NCBI RefSeq assembly: GCF_006861795.1
Contig: NZ_VDGH01000008.1
Location: forward strand, 1 to 64,000
From: Psychrobacillus lasiicapitis
GTDB taxonomy: Bacteria > Bacillota > Bacilli > Bacillales_A > Planococcaceae
Length of the DNA stretch: 64,000 nt
Direction: 5' to 3'
The first letter of the stretch is position 1. Every line of letters starts with the position of its first letter. This document shows, in pieces, positions 35,968 to 43,546 of this stretch. Below the pieces are notes generated by a model, which did not search any database, was not told the origin of the DNA, and saw only the letters and a list, made by a program, of their open reading frames with translations. Made by a program: the position numbers and the translations under genes.

Positions 35968-35991
35968 AAATTTTTAGAAATTAATATATTG

Positions 35992-36048
35992 TATTCAGCT
36001 GAATATTGTGATAAATTTAACAATATTAAAATGAAGTTAATACTTCAT
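35992..36048. promoter_or_regulatory. Three stacked dyads upstream of the NSAR operon
   Basis: TATTCAGCTGAATA (35992-36005) is a perfect palindrome. AATATTGT/ACAATATT (36002-36009/36020-36027) overlaps it, and ATGAAGT/ACTTCAT (36031-36037/36042-36048) follows. They could be operators for the RpiR regulator, but no promoter hexamers are certain. Confidence 0.45.
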
Positions 36049-36081
36049 CCTTTTAAAAATATGATGAATTTCCTTCATAAA

Positions 36082-36232
36082 GTGAAACTTCAATCAGTGG
36101 GGGTTATCTTCATCCCCCACTGTTTGTTAGTTGAACCAATCGGTCTTTTACGGGCAGTTGATCTCCCACTTATCTCTTCGCTTTTCTTAAATCTTGAAGT
36201 GGGAGTCTTACTGCCTGTTAATGCGGGATAAG
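36082..36232. repeat. Structured 151-bp tandem element, copy 1
   Basis: The unit holds a hairpin with a 9-10 bp stem (CAGTGGGGG with CCCCCACTG) and then a longer two-part stem: ACGGGCAGT with ACTGCCTGT, enclosing CTCCCACTT with AAGTGGGAG. In this copy one base of the outer stem is a G-U pair instead of G-C. It begins at GTGAAACTTCA. The two copies differ at about six positions, and the stem differences mostly keep pairing. No credible reading frame. Confidence 0.85.
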
Positions 36233-36383
36233 GTGAAACTTCAAACAGTGGGGGTTATCTTCATCCCCCACTGTTTGTTAGTTGAACCAATCGGGCCTTT
36301 ACGGGCAGTTGATCTCCCACTTATCTCTTCACTTTTCTTAAATCTTGAAGTGGGAGTCTTACTGCCCGTTAATGCGGGATAAA
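36233..36383. repeat. Structured 151-bp tandem element, copy 2
   Basis: Direct repeat of 36082-36232, ending exactly at the ribosome site (AAAGGAG) of the RpiR-type gene. The outer stem here is fully Watson-Crick (ACGGGCAGT with ACTGCCCGT). The 3' arm's CCCG can also pair with CGGG just before the ribosome site, which would be a mutually exclusive small hairpin. The position suggests a structured leader for the operon. Confidence 0.85.
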
Positions 36384-36395
36384 GGAGTTTGAGCT

Positions 36396-37253
36396 TTGTT
36401 ATTACGAGAGTTGATACGTGAACATTTTACAAACATGTCGAAAAGTCAAAAGAAAGTTGCGAACTATGTATTGGACCATCCCAATGATATTGCCTTATAT
36501 TCGGCAGCAGAGTTTGGTTCCAAAATCGGGATAAGTGAATCCACCGTTATTCGGTTTTCGAATTCCCTAGGTTTTTCCGGCTATACAGAACTGCAAAAAT
36601 TAGTTCGAGAGGAATTTTTTAAGGAAAGTAGTTTAACGAGTTATCAGCAAGCTAAAATGGATATCCCTAAAGATATGAGCTTCCACAAGCAAGTGATGGA
36701 ACAGGACCGGAAATCTATTTTAGCTACAATGAATCAAATAGATGAGCTCGCTTATCAAGCTGCCGTCCAACGCATATCCAATGCGAAATCTGTCTATGTA
36801 CTCGGACTTCGTTCTTCTTATTCAGCTGCGAACTGGCTTTCCTTTTCTTTAGGTTTAGTAAAAGAAGATGTCCATTTTATACAGCCTGATACGGAAGATG
36901 TGATCCGTACAATTATGAAAATGGACGAGCATTCTGTTGTCATCATCATTTCTTTCCATCGGTATTTAAAAGAAACGATTGAAATAGCCGGGCTTATACG
37001 CAATCAAAAGTCATATATTATAGGAATAAGTGACTCGATTTTAGCACCGATTCATGCGTATAGTGATGTATTGTTCCCTATTTATGCAGCAAACAAGTCT
37101 ACTTTAGATGCTGTCTCTCCCCTCTTTTCGTTTATGAATGCCATTGTTGCTGGATTAATCGTGGAGCAAAAAGAGGATTTCAATAAAAGGCAAGCACTAT
37201 ATGAAACGATTCCGAGTCATTTTCTATTCGAGGAAGGAAAGGATCCAATATGA
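36396..37253 (+). CDS. RpiR/MurR-type regulator (HTH plus SIS)
   Basis: A 285-residue protein with an N-terminal HTH_6 domain (about 1-75; SQKKVANYVLDHP, KIGISESTVIRFSNSLGFSGY) and a SIS sugar-isomerase fold (about 125-260; VYVLGLRSSYSAANWL, DEHSVVIIISF). The start is TTG at 36396 with AAAGGAG upstream. RpiR proteins usually sense phosphosugars; here the gene leads an N-acylamino-acid operon, so the ligand is uncertain. It overlaps the next gene by 4 bp. Confidence 0.9.
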   Translation: MLLRELIREHFTNMSKSQKKVANYVLDHPNDIALYSAAEFGSKIGISESTVIRFSNSLGFSGYTELQKLVREEFFKESSLTSYQQAKMDIPKDMSFHKQVMEQDRKSILATMNQIDELAYQAAVQRISNAKSVYVLGLRSSYSAANWLSFSLGLVKEDVHFIQPDTEDVIRTIMKMDEHSVVIIISFHRYLKETIEIAGLIRNQKSYIIGISDSILAPIHAYSDVLFPIYAANKSTLDAVSPLFSFMNAIVAGLIVEQKEDFNKRQALYETIPSHFLFEEGKDPI

Positions 37254-38377
37254 AACAAGCATTATTAGATATAAAACCTACTGTGAAAGCAGTGTTTCAA
37301 CATCTTCATGCCAATCCTGAACTTAGCTGGAAAGAGTTCCTAACGACGGAGTATTTGAAAGATTTTCTTATCCGAGAAGGATTCCAGGTTACTACTTTCG
37401 AAGATTCAACCGGATTAGTTGTAACCATTGGTAGCGGGAAACCTTGTGTAGGACTTCGAACAGATATGGATGCCCTATGGCAAGAAGTGGACGGAGAGTT
37501 TAAAGCCAATCATTCATGTGGACATGATGCACATATGACGATGGCTGTCGGTACACTTCTTTTACTAAAAAAACTAGGTATTCCAAAGCATGGTACTTTA
37601 AAAGTATTATTTCAGCCAGCAGAGGAAAAAGGTACGGGTGCTCTTTCTTATATTGATAAAGGTCTAGTCGAAGATATTGACTATTTGTACGGTGTACATC
37701 TTCGTCCAATTCAAGAGGTTCGAAATGGCTATGCTGCTCCAGCTATTTTACATGGTGCTGCAAAACTAATTAGCGGAAAAATTCATGGAGTGGAAGCCCA
37801 TGGTGCAAGACCGCATCTTGGTGTCAATGCAATTGAAGTTGGTGCTCAAATGGTGCAAGCCATTCAAGCGATTTATTTGGACCCAATGATGTCCTATTCT
37901 GCTAAACTTACAAAATTCCAAGCTGGCGGGGAATCTGCTAATATTATTCCTGGTAATGCGGAGTTTAGTATTGACGTCCGTGCACAATCGAATAGCGCGA
38001 TGAATGAATTAATTGGCAAAGTAGAGCATGCGATTAGTTCTGTTGCCTCTCTAAATAATATAACAATCGATTTTCATATAGAGACGGAAATTGCAGCTGC
38101 AGAAGTAGACGATTCAGCGGTAGAATTAATGAAAGTGGCAATCATCGATACGATCGGTAAACCATATTATGTGCCACCAATCGTTACACCAGGCGGGGAA
38201 GATTTTCATTTTTATACATTAAAAAGACCTTCCATTAAGGCAACGATGCTTGGTTTAGGCTGCGATCTAAGTCCTGGATTACATCATCCGGATATGCGAT
38301 TTAACGAGGAAAGCATTATAACTGGCATCGAAATTTTAGCCCGTACAATCATTGGTACTTTTCGAGCAAAGGAGTAA
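37250..38377 (+). CDS. M20-family N-acyl-amino-acid amidohydrolase (probable desuccinylase)
   Basis: The 375-residue metallohydrolase has the M20D metal motif HSCGHDAH (about residue 86), QPAEEKGTGA with the catalytic glutamate, and a dimerisation lid domain in the middle. It resembles hippurate/N-acetyl-amino-acid hydrolases. Next to a GNAT gene and an N-succinylamino-acid racemase it fits the L-specific desuccinylase of the D-to-L amino acid pathway described for Geobacillus kaustophilus. The exact acyl group is inferred. It is coupled to the regulator by a 4-bp overlap. Confidence 0.88.
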   Translation: MKQALLDIKPTVKAVFQHLHANPELSWKEFLTTEYLKDFLIREGFQVTTFEDSTGLVVTIGSGKPCVGLRTDMDALWQEVDGEFKANHSCGHDAHMTMAVGTLLLLKKLGIPKHGTLKVLFQPAEEKGTGALSYIDKGLVEDIDYLYGVHLRPIQEVRNGYAAPAILHGAAKLISGKIHGVEAHGARPHLGVNAIEVGAQMVQAIQAIYLDPMMSYSAKLTKFQAGGESANIIPGNAEFSIDVRAQSNSAMNELIGKVEHAISSVASLNNITIDFHIETEIAAAEVDDSAVELMKVAIIDTIGKPYYVPPIVTPGGEDFHFYTLKRPSIKATMLGLGCDLSPGLHHPDMRFNEESIITGIEILARTIIGTFRAKE

Positions 38378-38382
38378 ATAAG

Positions 38383-39207
38383 ATGAACCAATTAACGATG
38401 CGCGTTTTAAAAACTGTCGATGAAATGCAACTAGTCCGGCAATTAGAAGAGATAGTTTGGGGCATGGAATCGATTCCCGTCCACCAAACACTTACGGCTG
38501 TTAAAAATGGCGGATTGATCATCGGGGCATTTGATGAGGAGAAATTAGTAGGCTTTTCTTATGGCTTTGCCGGCTACCAAAACAACGAAGCATACTTATG
38601 CTCCCACATGCTTGGTATACATCCAGATTACCAACTACAAGGTATCGGCAAAAAATTAAAAGAAAAACAGCTTGTCGTAGCAAAAGAGATGGGTTACAAA
38701 CTAATTACCTGGACATTCGATCCCCTGGAAAGCCGCAATGCTTATTTAAATGTTACCAAGCTATACGGCATCGTTGATACGTACATCGAAAATTGCTACG
38801 GGGAAATGACAGGCGGGATTAACGCCGGCTTACCAACGGATCGTTTACAAATTGAATGGTGGATTACAAGTGATCGTGTCGAGAAGAAATGGATGCCAAG
38901 CAATGTAATTTTCGATAATCCTTTTCAAACTGCATTGTCAGAACAAAATCTACCTATCCTAGTGGAACCTGATTTGTTTGACCTGACAAGCCAAGGATAT
39001 GAAGTACCTATTCCCCAGCAATTTCAAGAAATGAAAAAAATAAGTCCGGAGACTGCCATACAATGGCGCTTGCAAATACGAAAGATTATGCAAGGCCTAT
39101 TTTCAAAAGGCTATGCACTCGTTGCTGTTCGTAAAACAGATGAATCAGTGAACTATTATCAATTTGTGCAAAAATCCACGATACCAATACAAACAGAGGA
39201 GAACTAA
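38383..39207 (+). CDS. GNAT acyltransferase (probable D-amino-acid N-succinyltransferase)
   Basis: A 274-residue protein with one GNAT domain in the first 150 residues ([18 protein letters not shown]; acyl-CoA loop in [16 protein letters not shown]). A longer C-terminal part follows that most GNATs lack. In the NSAR operon of Geobacillus a similar GNAT N-succinylates D-amino acids before racemisation, so that role is the best guess. It starts 5 bp after the M20 gene; the racemase gene begins directly after its stop. Confidence 0.85.
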   Translation: MNQLTMRVLKTVDEMQLVRQLEEIVWGMESIPVHQTLTAVKNGGLIIGAFDEEKLVGFSYGFAGYQNNEAYLCSHMLGIHPDYQLQGIGKKLKEKQLVVAKEMGYKLITWTFDPLESRNAYLNVTKLYGIVDTYIENCYGEMTGGINAGLPTDRLQIEWWITSDRVEKKWMPSNVIFDNPFQTALSEQNLPILVEPDLFDLTSQGYEVPIPQQFQEMKKISPETAIQWRLQIRKIMQGLFSKGYALVAVRKTDESVNYYQFVQKSTIPIQTEEN

Positions 39208-39208
39208 T

Positions 39209-40318
39209 ATGCAAATCAAAGAAATTAATATACGCAAAATGAAAATGAAGATGAAATCCCCTTTTGCAACAAGTTTCGGAACCTTCCAAGATAAAGAGTT
39301 CCTGCTATTAGAGGTTACAGATGAACTAGGAAATACAGGCTGGGGAGAATCTACTGCGTTTCACTCTCCTTGGTATAACGAAGAAACACTCGAAACCAAT
39401 TTACATATGATTCGAGATTTTCTAATCCCACTTGTATTAGATAAAGAATTTGCTCACCCAGATGAAGTGAATGAACTCTTTGCCCCCCTTCGCAAAAACA
39501 ATATGGCAAAAGCAGCAGTAGAAGGTGCGATTTGGGACTTATATGCAAAACGTAATAAAATGACCTTAGCGCAAGCACTTGGTGGAAATGCTGAGAAAAT
39601 TGAAGTCGGTATTAGCATCGGTATCCAAAAAAGCACAGAAGAGTTGATCGAATTAGTCCGTGGTTACGTAGCAGAAGGCTATAAACGGATGAAAGTAAAA
39701 ATAAAACCTGGCTTTGATGTAAAAGTAATAAAAGCACTAAGAGAAGCATTTCCTACTGTACCTCTAATGGCAGATGCGAACTCTGCGTATACATTAGATG
39801 ATATCGACGTATTAAAACAATTAGATGAATACAATTTGACGATGATTGAACAGCCTTTAGCTTCCGACGATATTATCGACCATGCTAAATTACAAAAAGA
39901 GTTAAAAACACCTATCTGTTTAGACGAAAGCATTCATTCATTGGAAGATGCTCGCAAAGCGATTGAGCTTGGTAGCACAAAGATTATTAATATTAAAATC
40001 GGCCGTGTTGGGGGCTTAACGGAATCGAAAAAAATCCATGACTACTGTATGGAACATAATATTCCTGTATGGTGTGGTGGTATGTTAGAGTCGGGAATTG
40101 GACGTGCACATAATGTAGCACTAACAACCCTTCCGAACTTTATCTTACCAGGTGATACAGCTGGCTCTTCCCGCTATTGGGAGGAAGATGTTATTACACC
40201 GGAAGTAGTAGCAGAAGATGGCTATATTACGGTTCCTACAAGCTACGGAATTGGATATGAGCCGAACTTTGCAGCAATAGACCGTTATACGGTAGATACA
40301 TTTAACTTTAAAGCATAA
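39209..40318 (+). CDS. N-succinylamino acid racemase / o-succinylbenzoate synthase (enolase superfamily)
   Basis: From ATG 39209 (AGAGGAG upstream) the protein has 369 residues. The muconate-lactonising subgroup catalytic set is complete: a KVKIK motif (K164), metal ligands D189 (MADANSAY), E214 (MIEQPL) and D239 (CLDES), and second base K263 (INIKIG). The numbering nearly matches the Amycolatopsis racemase. Such enzymes racemise N-succinylamino acids and often also make o-succinylbenzoate. The linked M20 and GNAT genes and absence of other men genes favour racemase. An in-frame extension to 39164 overlaps the GNAT gene and lacks a ribosome site. Confidence 0.92.
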   Translation: MQIKEINIRKMKMKMKSPFATSFGTFQDKEFLLLEVTDELGNTGWGESTAFHSPWYNEETLETNLHMIRDFLIPLVLDKEFAHPDEVNELFAPLRKNNMAKAAVEGAIWDLYAKRNKMTLAQALGGNAEKIEVGISIGIQKSTEELIELVRGYVAEGYKRMKVKIKPGFDVKVIKALREAFPTVPLMADANSAYTLDDIDVLKQLDEYNLTMIEQPLASDDIIDHAKLQKELKTPICLDESIHSLEDARKAIELGSTKIINIKIGRVGGLTESKKIHDYCMEHNIPVWCGGMLESGIGRAHNVALTTLPNFILPGDTAGSSRYWEEDVITPEVVAEDGYITVPTSYGIGYEPNFAAIDRYTVDTFNFKA

Positions 40319-40324
40319 CAGAAT

Positions 40325-40357
40325 AAGCGCCCTATCTCTTTTATAGATTGGGCGCTT
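40325..40357 (+). other. Hairpin between NSAR and the first ykvI-type gene
   Basis: AAGCGCCC (40325-40332) pairs with GGGCGCTT (40350-40357), with inner AT pairs, 6 bp past the racemase stop. There is no T-run, so it may be a partial terminator or an mRNA processing/stability hairpin within the operon. Confidence 0.6.
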
Positions 40358-40405
40358 CCTATCTATAATTTTCGGAATATTTTTAATAATAAGGAGTTCA
40401 AGGAT

Positions 40406-41464
40406 ATGAAAAAAAGTTTTCAAATTGGTTCCGCTTTTATCGGAATCATTGTCGGTGCAGGATTTGCTTCGGGACAAGAGATTTTACAGTTCTTCTCCAG
40501 CTTCGGTTACATAGGAATGGCTGGCTCCATACTTGCTGCAATCCTTTTTGCTTTCCTTGGGATGAATTTAACCCAATTAGGAAGTAGGCTTCAAACGACT
40601 TCTCATAAGGATGTAATTTATCATATTTGCGGTCGCTATTTAGGTGCTTTTGTAGATATTATCATCACTTTTTTCTTGTTCGGCGTAACTGTAGTTATGT
40701 TCTCTGGAGCTGGCGCGATTTTTGAAGAACAATTTGGTTTACCTGCAGTTGCTGGAAGTCTTTTTATGACTGTGATCACCATTGCAACAGTTACATTGAA
40801 TGTTCAAAAAGTGATTAGTTTAATTAGTTCGGTTACCCCATTCTTGTTAGTAATGGTTGTAGTAATTGCGGGATATTCATTGTTCCATTTCGATCCTGAT
40901 TCGATAGATATGGATGCAGCCGTCGCGAAAACGTCTCCTGCTGCTTCAAACTGGCTAATGGGTGCGTTATTATACGTTTCCTATAATATCGCAGCTGGTG
41001 TGGCGATGATTACGGTAATTGGTGGAACTGTAAAAGACCAAAAAGTTGCAGGTCGTGGAGGAATTATCGGCGGTCTTGGATTAGGTTTACTTATCTTATT
41101 GATTAATATTTCTATGCTAACACAAATGGATAAAATTGCGGATGTAGCGATGCCAATGATTACACTCTCCAATGCCATACATCCGATTGTCGGATATATA
41201 ATGGCAATTGTCCTAATCGGTATGATTTATAACACTGCCGTTGCAATGCTATATGCATTTTCTGCACGCGTTGTGAAGCCAGAAAAACCTTCTTTTAAAG
41301 CTTTTACAATTCTATTTGGTGTAATTGCTTTTATCGCTAGTTTCCTAGGTTTTGTAAATCTTGTCGGTACGGTGTATCCAATTACAGGTTATTTAGGATT
41401 CCTTTTAATTGCTGCAATTATTGTTTCTTGGGTTATGTTTAAACGAAAAAGTGTGAGAGCTTAG
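40406..41464 (+). CDS. YkvI-family membrane transporter, paralogue 1
   Basis: A 352-residue protein with about ten transmembrane helices and the YkvI-family opening SFQIGSAFIGIIVGAGFASG, similar to the first helix of LeuT-fold amino acid transporters. It is strongly similar along its whole length to the gene at 41594-42643. Position after the NSAR gene suggests it moves an amino acid or N-acylamino acid. AAGGAG lies upstream of the ATG. Confidence 0.87.
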   Translation: MKKSFQIGSAFIGIIVGAGFASGQEILQFFSSFGYIGMAGSILAAILFAFLGMNLTQLGSRLQTTSHKDVIYHICGRYLGAFVDIIITFFLFGVTVVMFSGAGAIFEEQFGLPAVAGSLFMTVITIATVTLNVQKVISLISSVTPFLLVMVVVIAGYSLFHFDPDSIDMDAAVAKTSPAASNWLMGALLYVSYNIAAGVAMITVIGGTVKDQKVAGRGGIIGGLGLGLLILLINISMLTQMDKIADVAMPMITLSNAIHPIVGYIMAIVLIGMIYNTAVAMLYAFSARVVKPEKPSFKAFTILFGVIAFIASFLGFVNLVGTVYPITGYLGFLLIAAIIVSWVMFKRKSVRA

Positions 41465-41481
41465 TAGATAGAAATAAAATA

Positions 41482-41573
41482 TGCTTTGCGAAGATTTCCC
41501 AACAATTCTACTCATGGCCGATGAAACATTAGCGTATACTTTAAATGATATGAAAATAGATGCACCCCATTAG
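41482..41573 (+). pseudogene. Decayed fragment of a second NSAR gene
   Basis: Read from 41490, the frame gives EDFPTILLMADETLAYTL then NDMKID. It aligns with residues 179-202 of the intact racemase ([18 protein letters not shown] then DDIDVL). The metal-ligand aspartate region is kept, but the NSA triplet has become ETL. The upstream ALR part is out of frame or altered, and a TAG stops the frame at 41571. It sits between the two YkvI paralogues, in the place of the racemase in front of paralogue 1. So it looks like the relic of a duplicated NSAR-ykvI pair whose racemase copy was mostly deleted. Confidence 0.85.
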
Positions 41574-41593
41574 AAAACAGAAGGAGCCAATAT

Positions 41594-42643
41594 ATGAAAA
41601 AAAGCCTTCAAATCGGATCCGCCTTTATCGGGATCGTCGTTGGAGCAGGCTTTGTATCTGGACAAGAAATATTGTTATTTTTTACGAGCTATGGCTATCT
41701 AGGTATTGCAGGTTCAATTCTTGCAACTGTATTACTCGCATTTTTCGGAATGAGTTTAACTCAACTTGGTAGTCGTTTGCAAACGACTTCGCATGAGAAG
41801 GTCATTTATCATATTTGTGGTCCGTATTTAGGTTTCGTGATTGATATGGTCATTACTTGTTTACTGTTCGGCATAACGATGATTATGTTTGCTGGAGCAG
41901 GTGTTGTTTTTGAGGAGCAGTTTGGCATATCTGCTTTAATAGGCAGTTTAATAATGGCCATTATTACGATTATTTCTGTAATGTTAGGTGTCCAAAAAGT
42001 TATTGGACTAATTGGTGCAATCACTCCATTTCTTTTAGTAATTGTATTGATCATAGCAGCCTATTCGGTGTTCCATTATGATACAAGCGTAGATTTTAAA
42101 ACCGTGAGTGCGGGAACACCTCCCCCTGTTTCCCATTGGGGTGTTGGCGCTTTTTTATATGTTTCCTATAATATTGCTGCTGGTGTATCGATGATTACTG
42201 TAATAGCTGGTACGGTCAAAAATCAAAAAGTGGCTGGTTGGGGAGGAATGTTTGGTGGGCTTGGGCTAGGATTGCTTATTTTACTCATTAATATTTCAAT
42301 GCTCACACAAATAGATTCTATTGGTAATACATCGATGCCAATGGTAACCATCGCAAATAATATGCATCCTATTATCGGGTTTTTAATGGCAATTATCCTT
42401 ATTGGCATGATTTATAACACAGCTGTGGCGATGCTGTATGCATTTTCCGCACGTATTATAAAACCAGGAAAAACTTCCTTTAAAGCATTTACTATCTTTT
42501 CTGGTGTTTTTGCCTTTTTTGCTAGCTCGTTAGGGTTCGTCTATCTCATCGGAACGATCTACCCCGTGACCGGTTATCTAGGAATCTTGCTAATTGGAGC
42601 GATTCTCATATCTTGGTTTACATACCGAAGGAAGATTTATTGA
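41594..42643 (+). CDS. YkvI-family membrane transporter, paralogue 2
   Basis: A 349-residue membrane protein with the same opening (SLQIGSAFIGIVVGAGFVSG) and helix layout as the preceding gene, with most residues conserved. It arose by tandem duplication, as the racemase fossil between them also shows. Divergence is spread over the whole protein and both copies are intact, so both probably function, perhaps with different substrates or in a pair. AAGGAG precedes the ATG, and a strong hairpin follows the stop. Confidence 0.87.
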   Translation: MKKSLQIGSAFIGIVVGAGFVSGQEILLFFTSYGYLGIAGSILATVLLAFFGMSLTQLGSRLQTTSHEKVIYHICGPYLGFVIDMVITCLLFGITMIMFAGAGVVFEEQFGISALIGSLIMAIITIISVMLGVQKVIGLIGAITPFLLVIVLIIAAYSVFHYDTSVDFKTVSAGTPPPVSHWGVGAFLYVSYNIAAGVSMITVIAGTVKNQKVAGWGGMFGGLGLGLLILLINISMLTQIDSIGNTSMPMVTIANNMHPIIGFLMAIILIGMIYNTAVAMLYAFSARIIKPGKTSFKAFTIFSGVFAFFASSLGFVYLIGTIYPVTGYLGILLIGAILISWFTYRRKIY

Positions 42644-42644
42644 A

Positions 42645-42682
42645 AAAAGTGGCGGAGACATATAATTGTCCCCGCCACTTTT
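42645..42682. terminator. Hairpin between convergent genes (bidirectional terminator)
   Basis: AAAAGTGGCGG and GACA pair with TGTC and CCGCCACTTTT, overlapping the 3' edge of the second ykvI-type gene. U/A runs on both sides let it serve either strand. Confidence 0.85.
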
Positions 42683-42716
42683 CATCTATTTAATCATAAG
42701 CCTTGAGATTAGATTG

Positions 42717-43361
42717 CTATGCTGTTTGGTTCTGTAGTTTATTTTCAAATCCCTTTACCTTTGCAGCTAAATCTTGTAGTAGAGTATTGTTCTCTACATT
42801 TTCCAGCTTATCCATTAACATTTTAACCTTTGATAGTTTCTGCTCGATTTTGGCTTTATCCCCCTTCTCGAACGATTTTTCTAAATTGTTCACAGCCATA
42901 TAAATACTTATCGGCAATGCTAGCTCTGCACGTTTCGCTTCTGCTGGAGCTTTGTACGTCTCCATCAGTTTGTTTCGATTCTCTTTTCCTTCTACTTTAT
43001 AAAATAGAGAGGTTCCCTTTTTCAGCTCTTTAGAAAGTTTATGGTAATTGGCTTCTAATGCTTCCCAGTCTTTATTGGCCTCTGCGGTTTCAATAGATGC
43101 CAGAAGTGGGAGTATTGTATTTTTCCCATAAGCATCCGCAGTTTCATATGTGTCTTTGCTAACATTTTTATCTTTCCATTGTTTATCATTTTTCTGAATT
43201 TTTTTATTCCACGGTTGTTTTTCCATTTTTTGATAGGACTGCTTCCAATCGTTTGCTTGCCCTTTTTCTTCCCAATGCGCGCTCCCTATTAAAGGTCCAC
43301 CAAATAAAGCGGCCGATAGTAGAGCAGTTGTAGCAGTTACTTTTACGTAGTTTTTCTTCAT
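42717..43361 (-). CDS. Small secreted protein sharing the N-terminal domain of the neighbouring 5'-nucleotidase
   Basis: From the ATG at 43361 (GGAGG upstream) it encodes 214 residues. A signal peptide (about 1-28) and a Lys/Trp-rich stretch are followed by a helical domain. That domain matches the N-terminal region of the next protein: NKDWEALEANYHKLSKEL versus DKDWAAIEKAYHKLSVQL, and LALPISIYMAVN versus LAVPVTIYMNAN. An in-frame extension to 43442 has no ribosome site. Function is unknown. It may be a stand-alone regulator, anchor or partner of the nucleotidase. Confidence 0.8.
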   Translation of the reverse strand: MKKNYVKVTATTALLSAALFGGPLIGSAHWEEKGQANDWKQSYQKMEKQPWNKKIQKNDKQWKDKNVSKDTYETADAYGKNTILPLLASIETAEANKDWEALEANYHKLSKELKKGTSLFYKVEGKENRNKLMETYKAPAEAKRAELALPISIYMAVNNLEKSFEKGDKAKIEQKLSKVKMLMDKLENVENNTLLQDLAAKVKGFENKLQNQTA

Positions 43362-43503
43362 ACAAAAATTCCTCCTCTTTCTTTTAGAAAGTAAGCACTC
43401 ACTTCTGTACGCTAAATATACTTCCTGCTTTTTAAGCGCCAATATAATACGCGCTTATGCATTACATACCCAAATTTTTCTTTACTAAACAATTACTAAG
43501 TGA

Positions 43504-43538
43504 AGAGACCCATTCACTGTATTAGCGAATGGGTCTCT
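43504..43538. terminator. Hairpin after the 5'-nucleotidase gene
   Basis: AGAGACCCATTC (43504-43515) pairs perfectly with GAATGGGTCTCT (43527-43538), 8 bp past the stop. A U-tract is not evident on the minus strand, so termination may be weak there. Confidence 0.65.
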
Positions 43539-43546
43539 ATCTTTTA

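Noticed and set aside
35938-36382. Plus-strand frames of about 62-97 codons across the tandem 151-bp element
   Set aside because: They contain the same peptide twice because of the tandem repeat, have no ribosome site and follow the hairpin arms.
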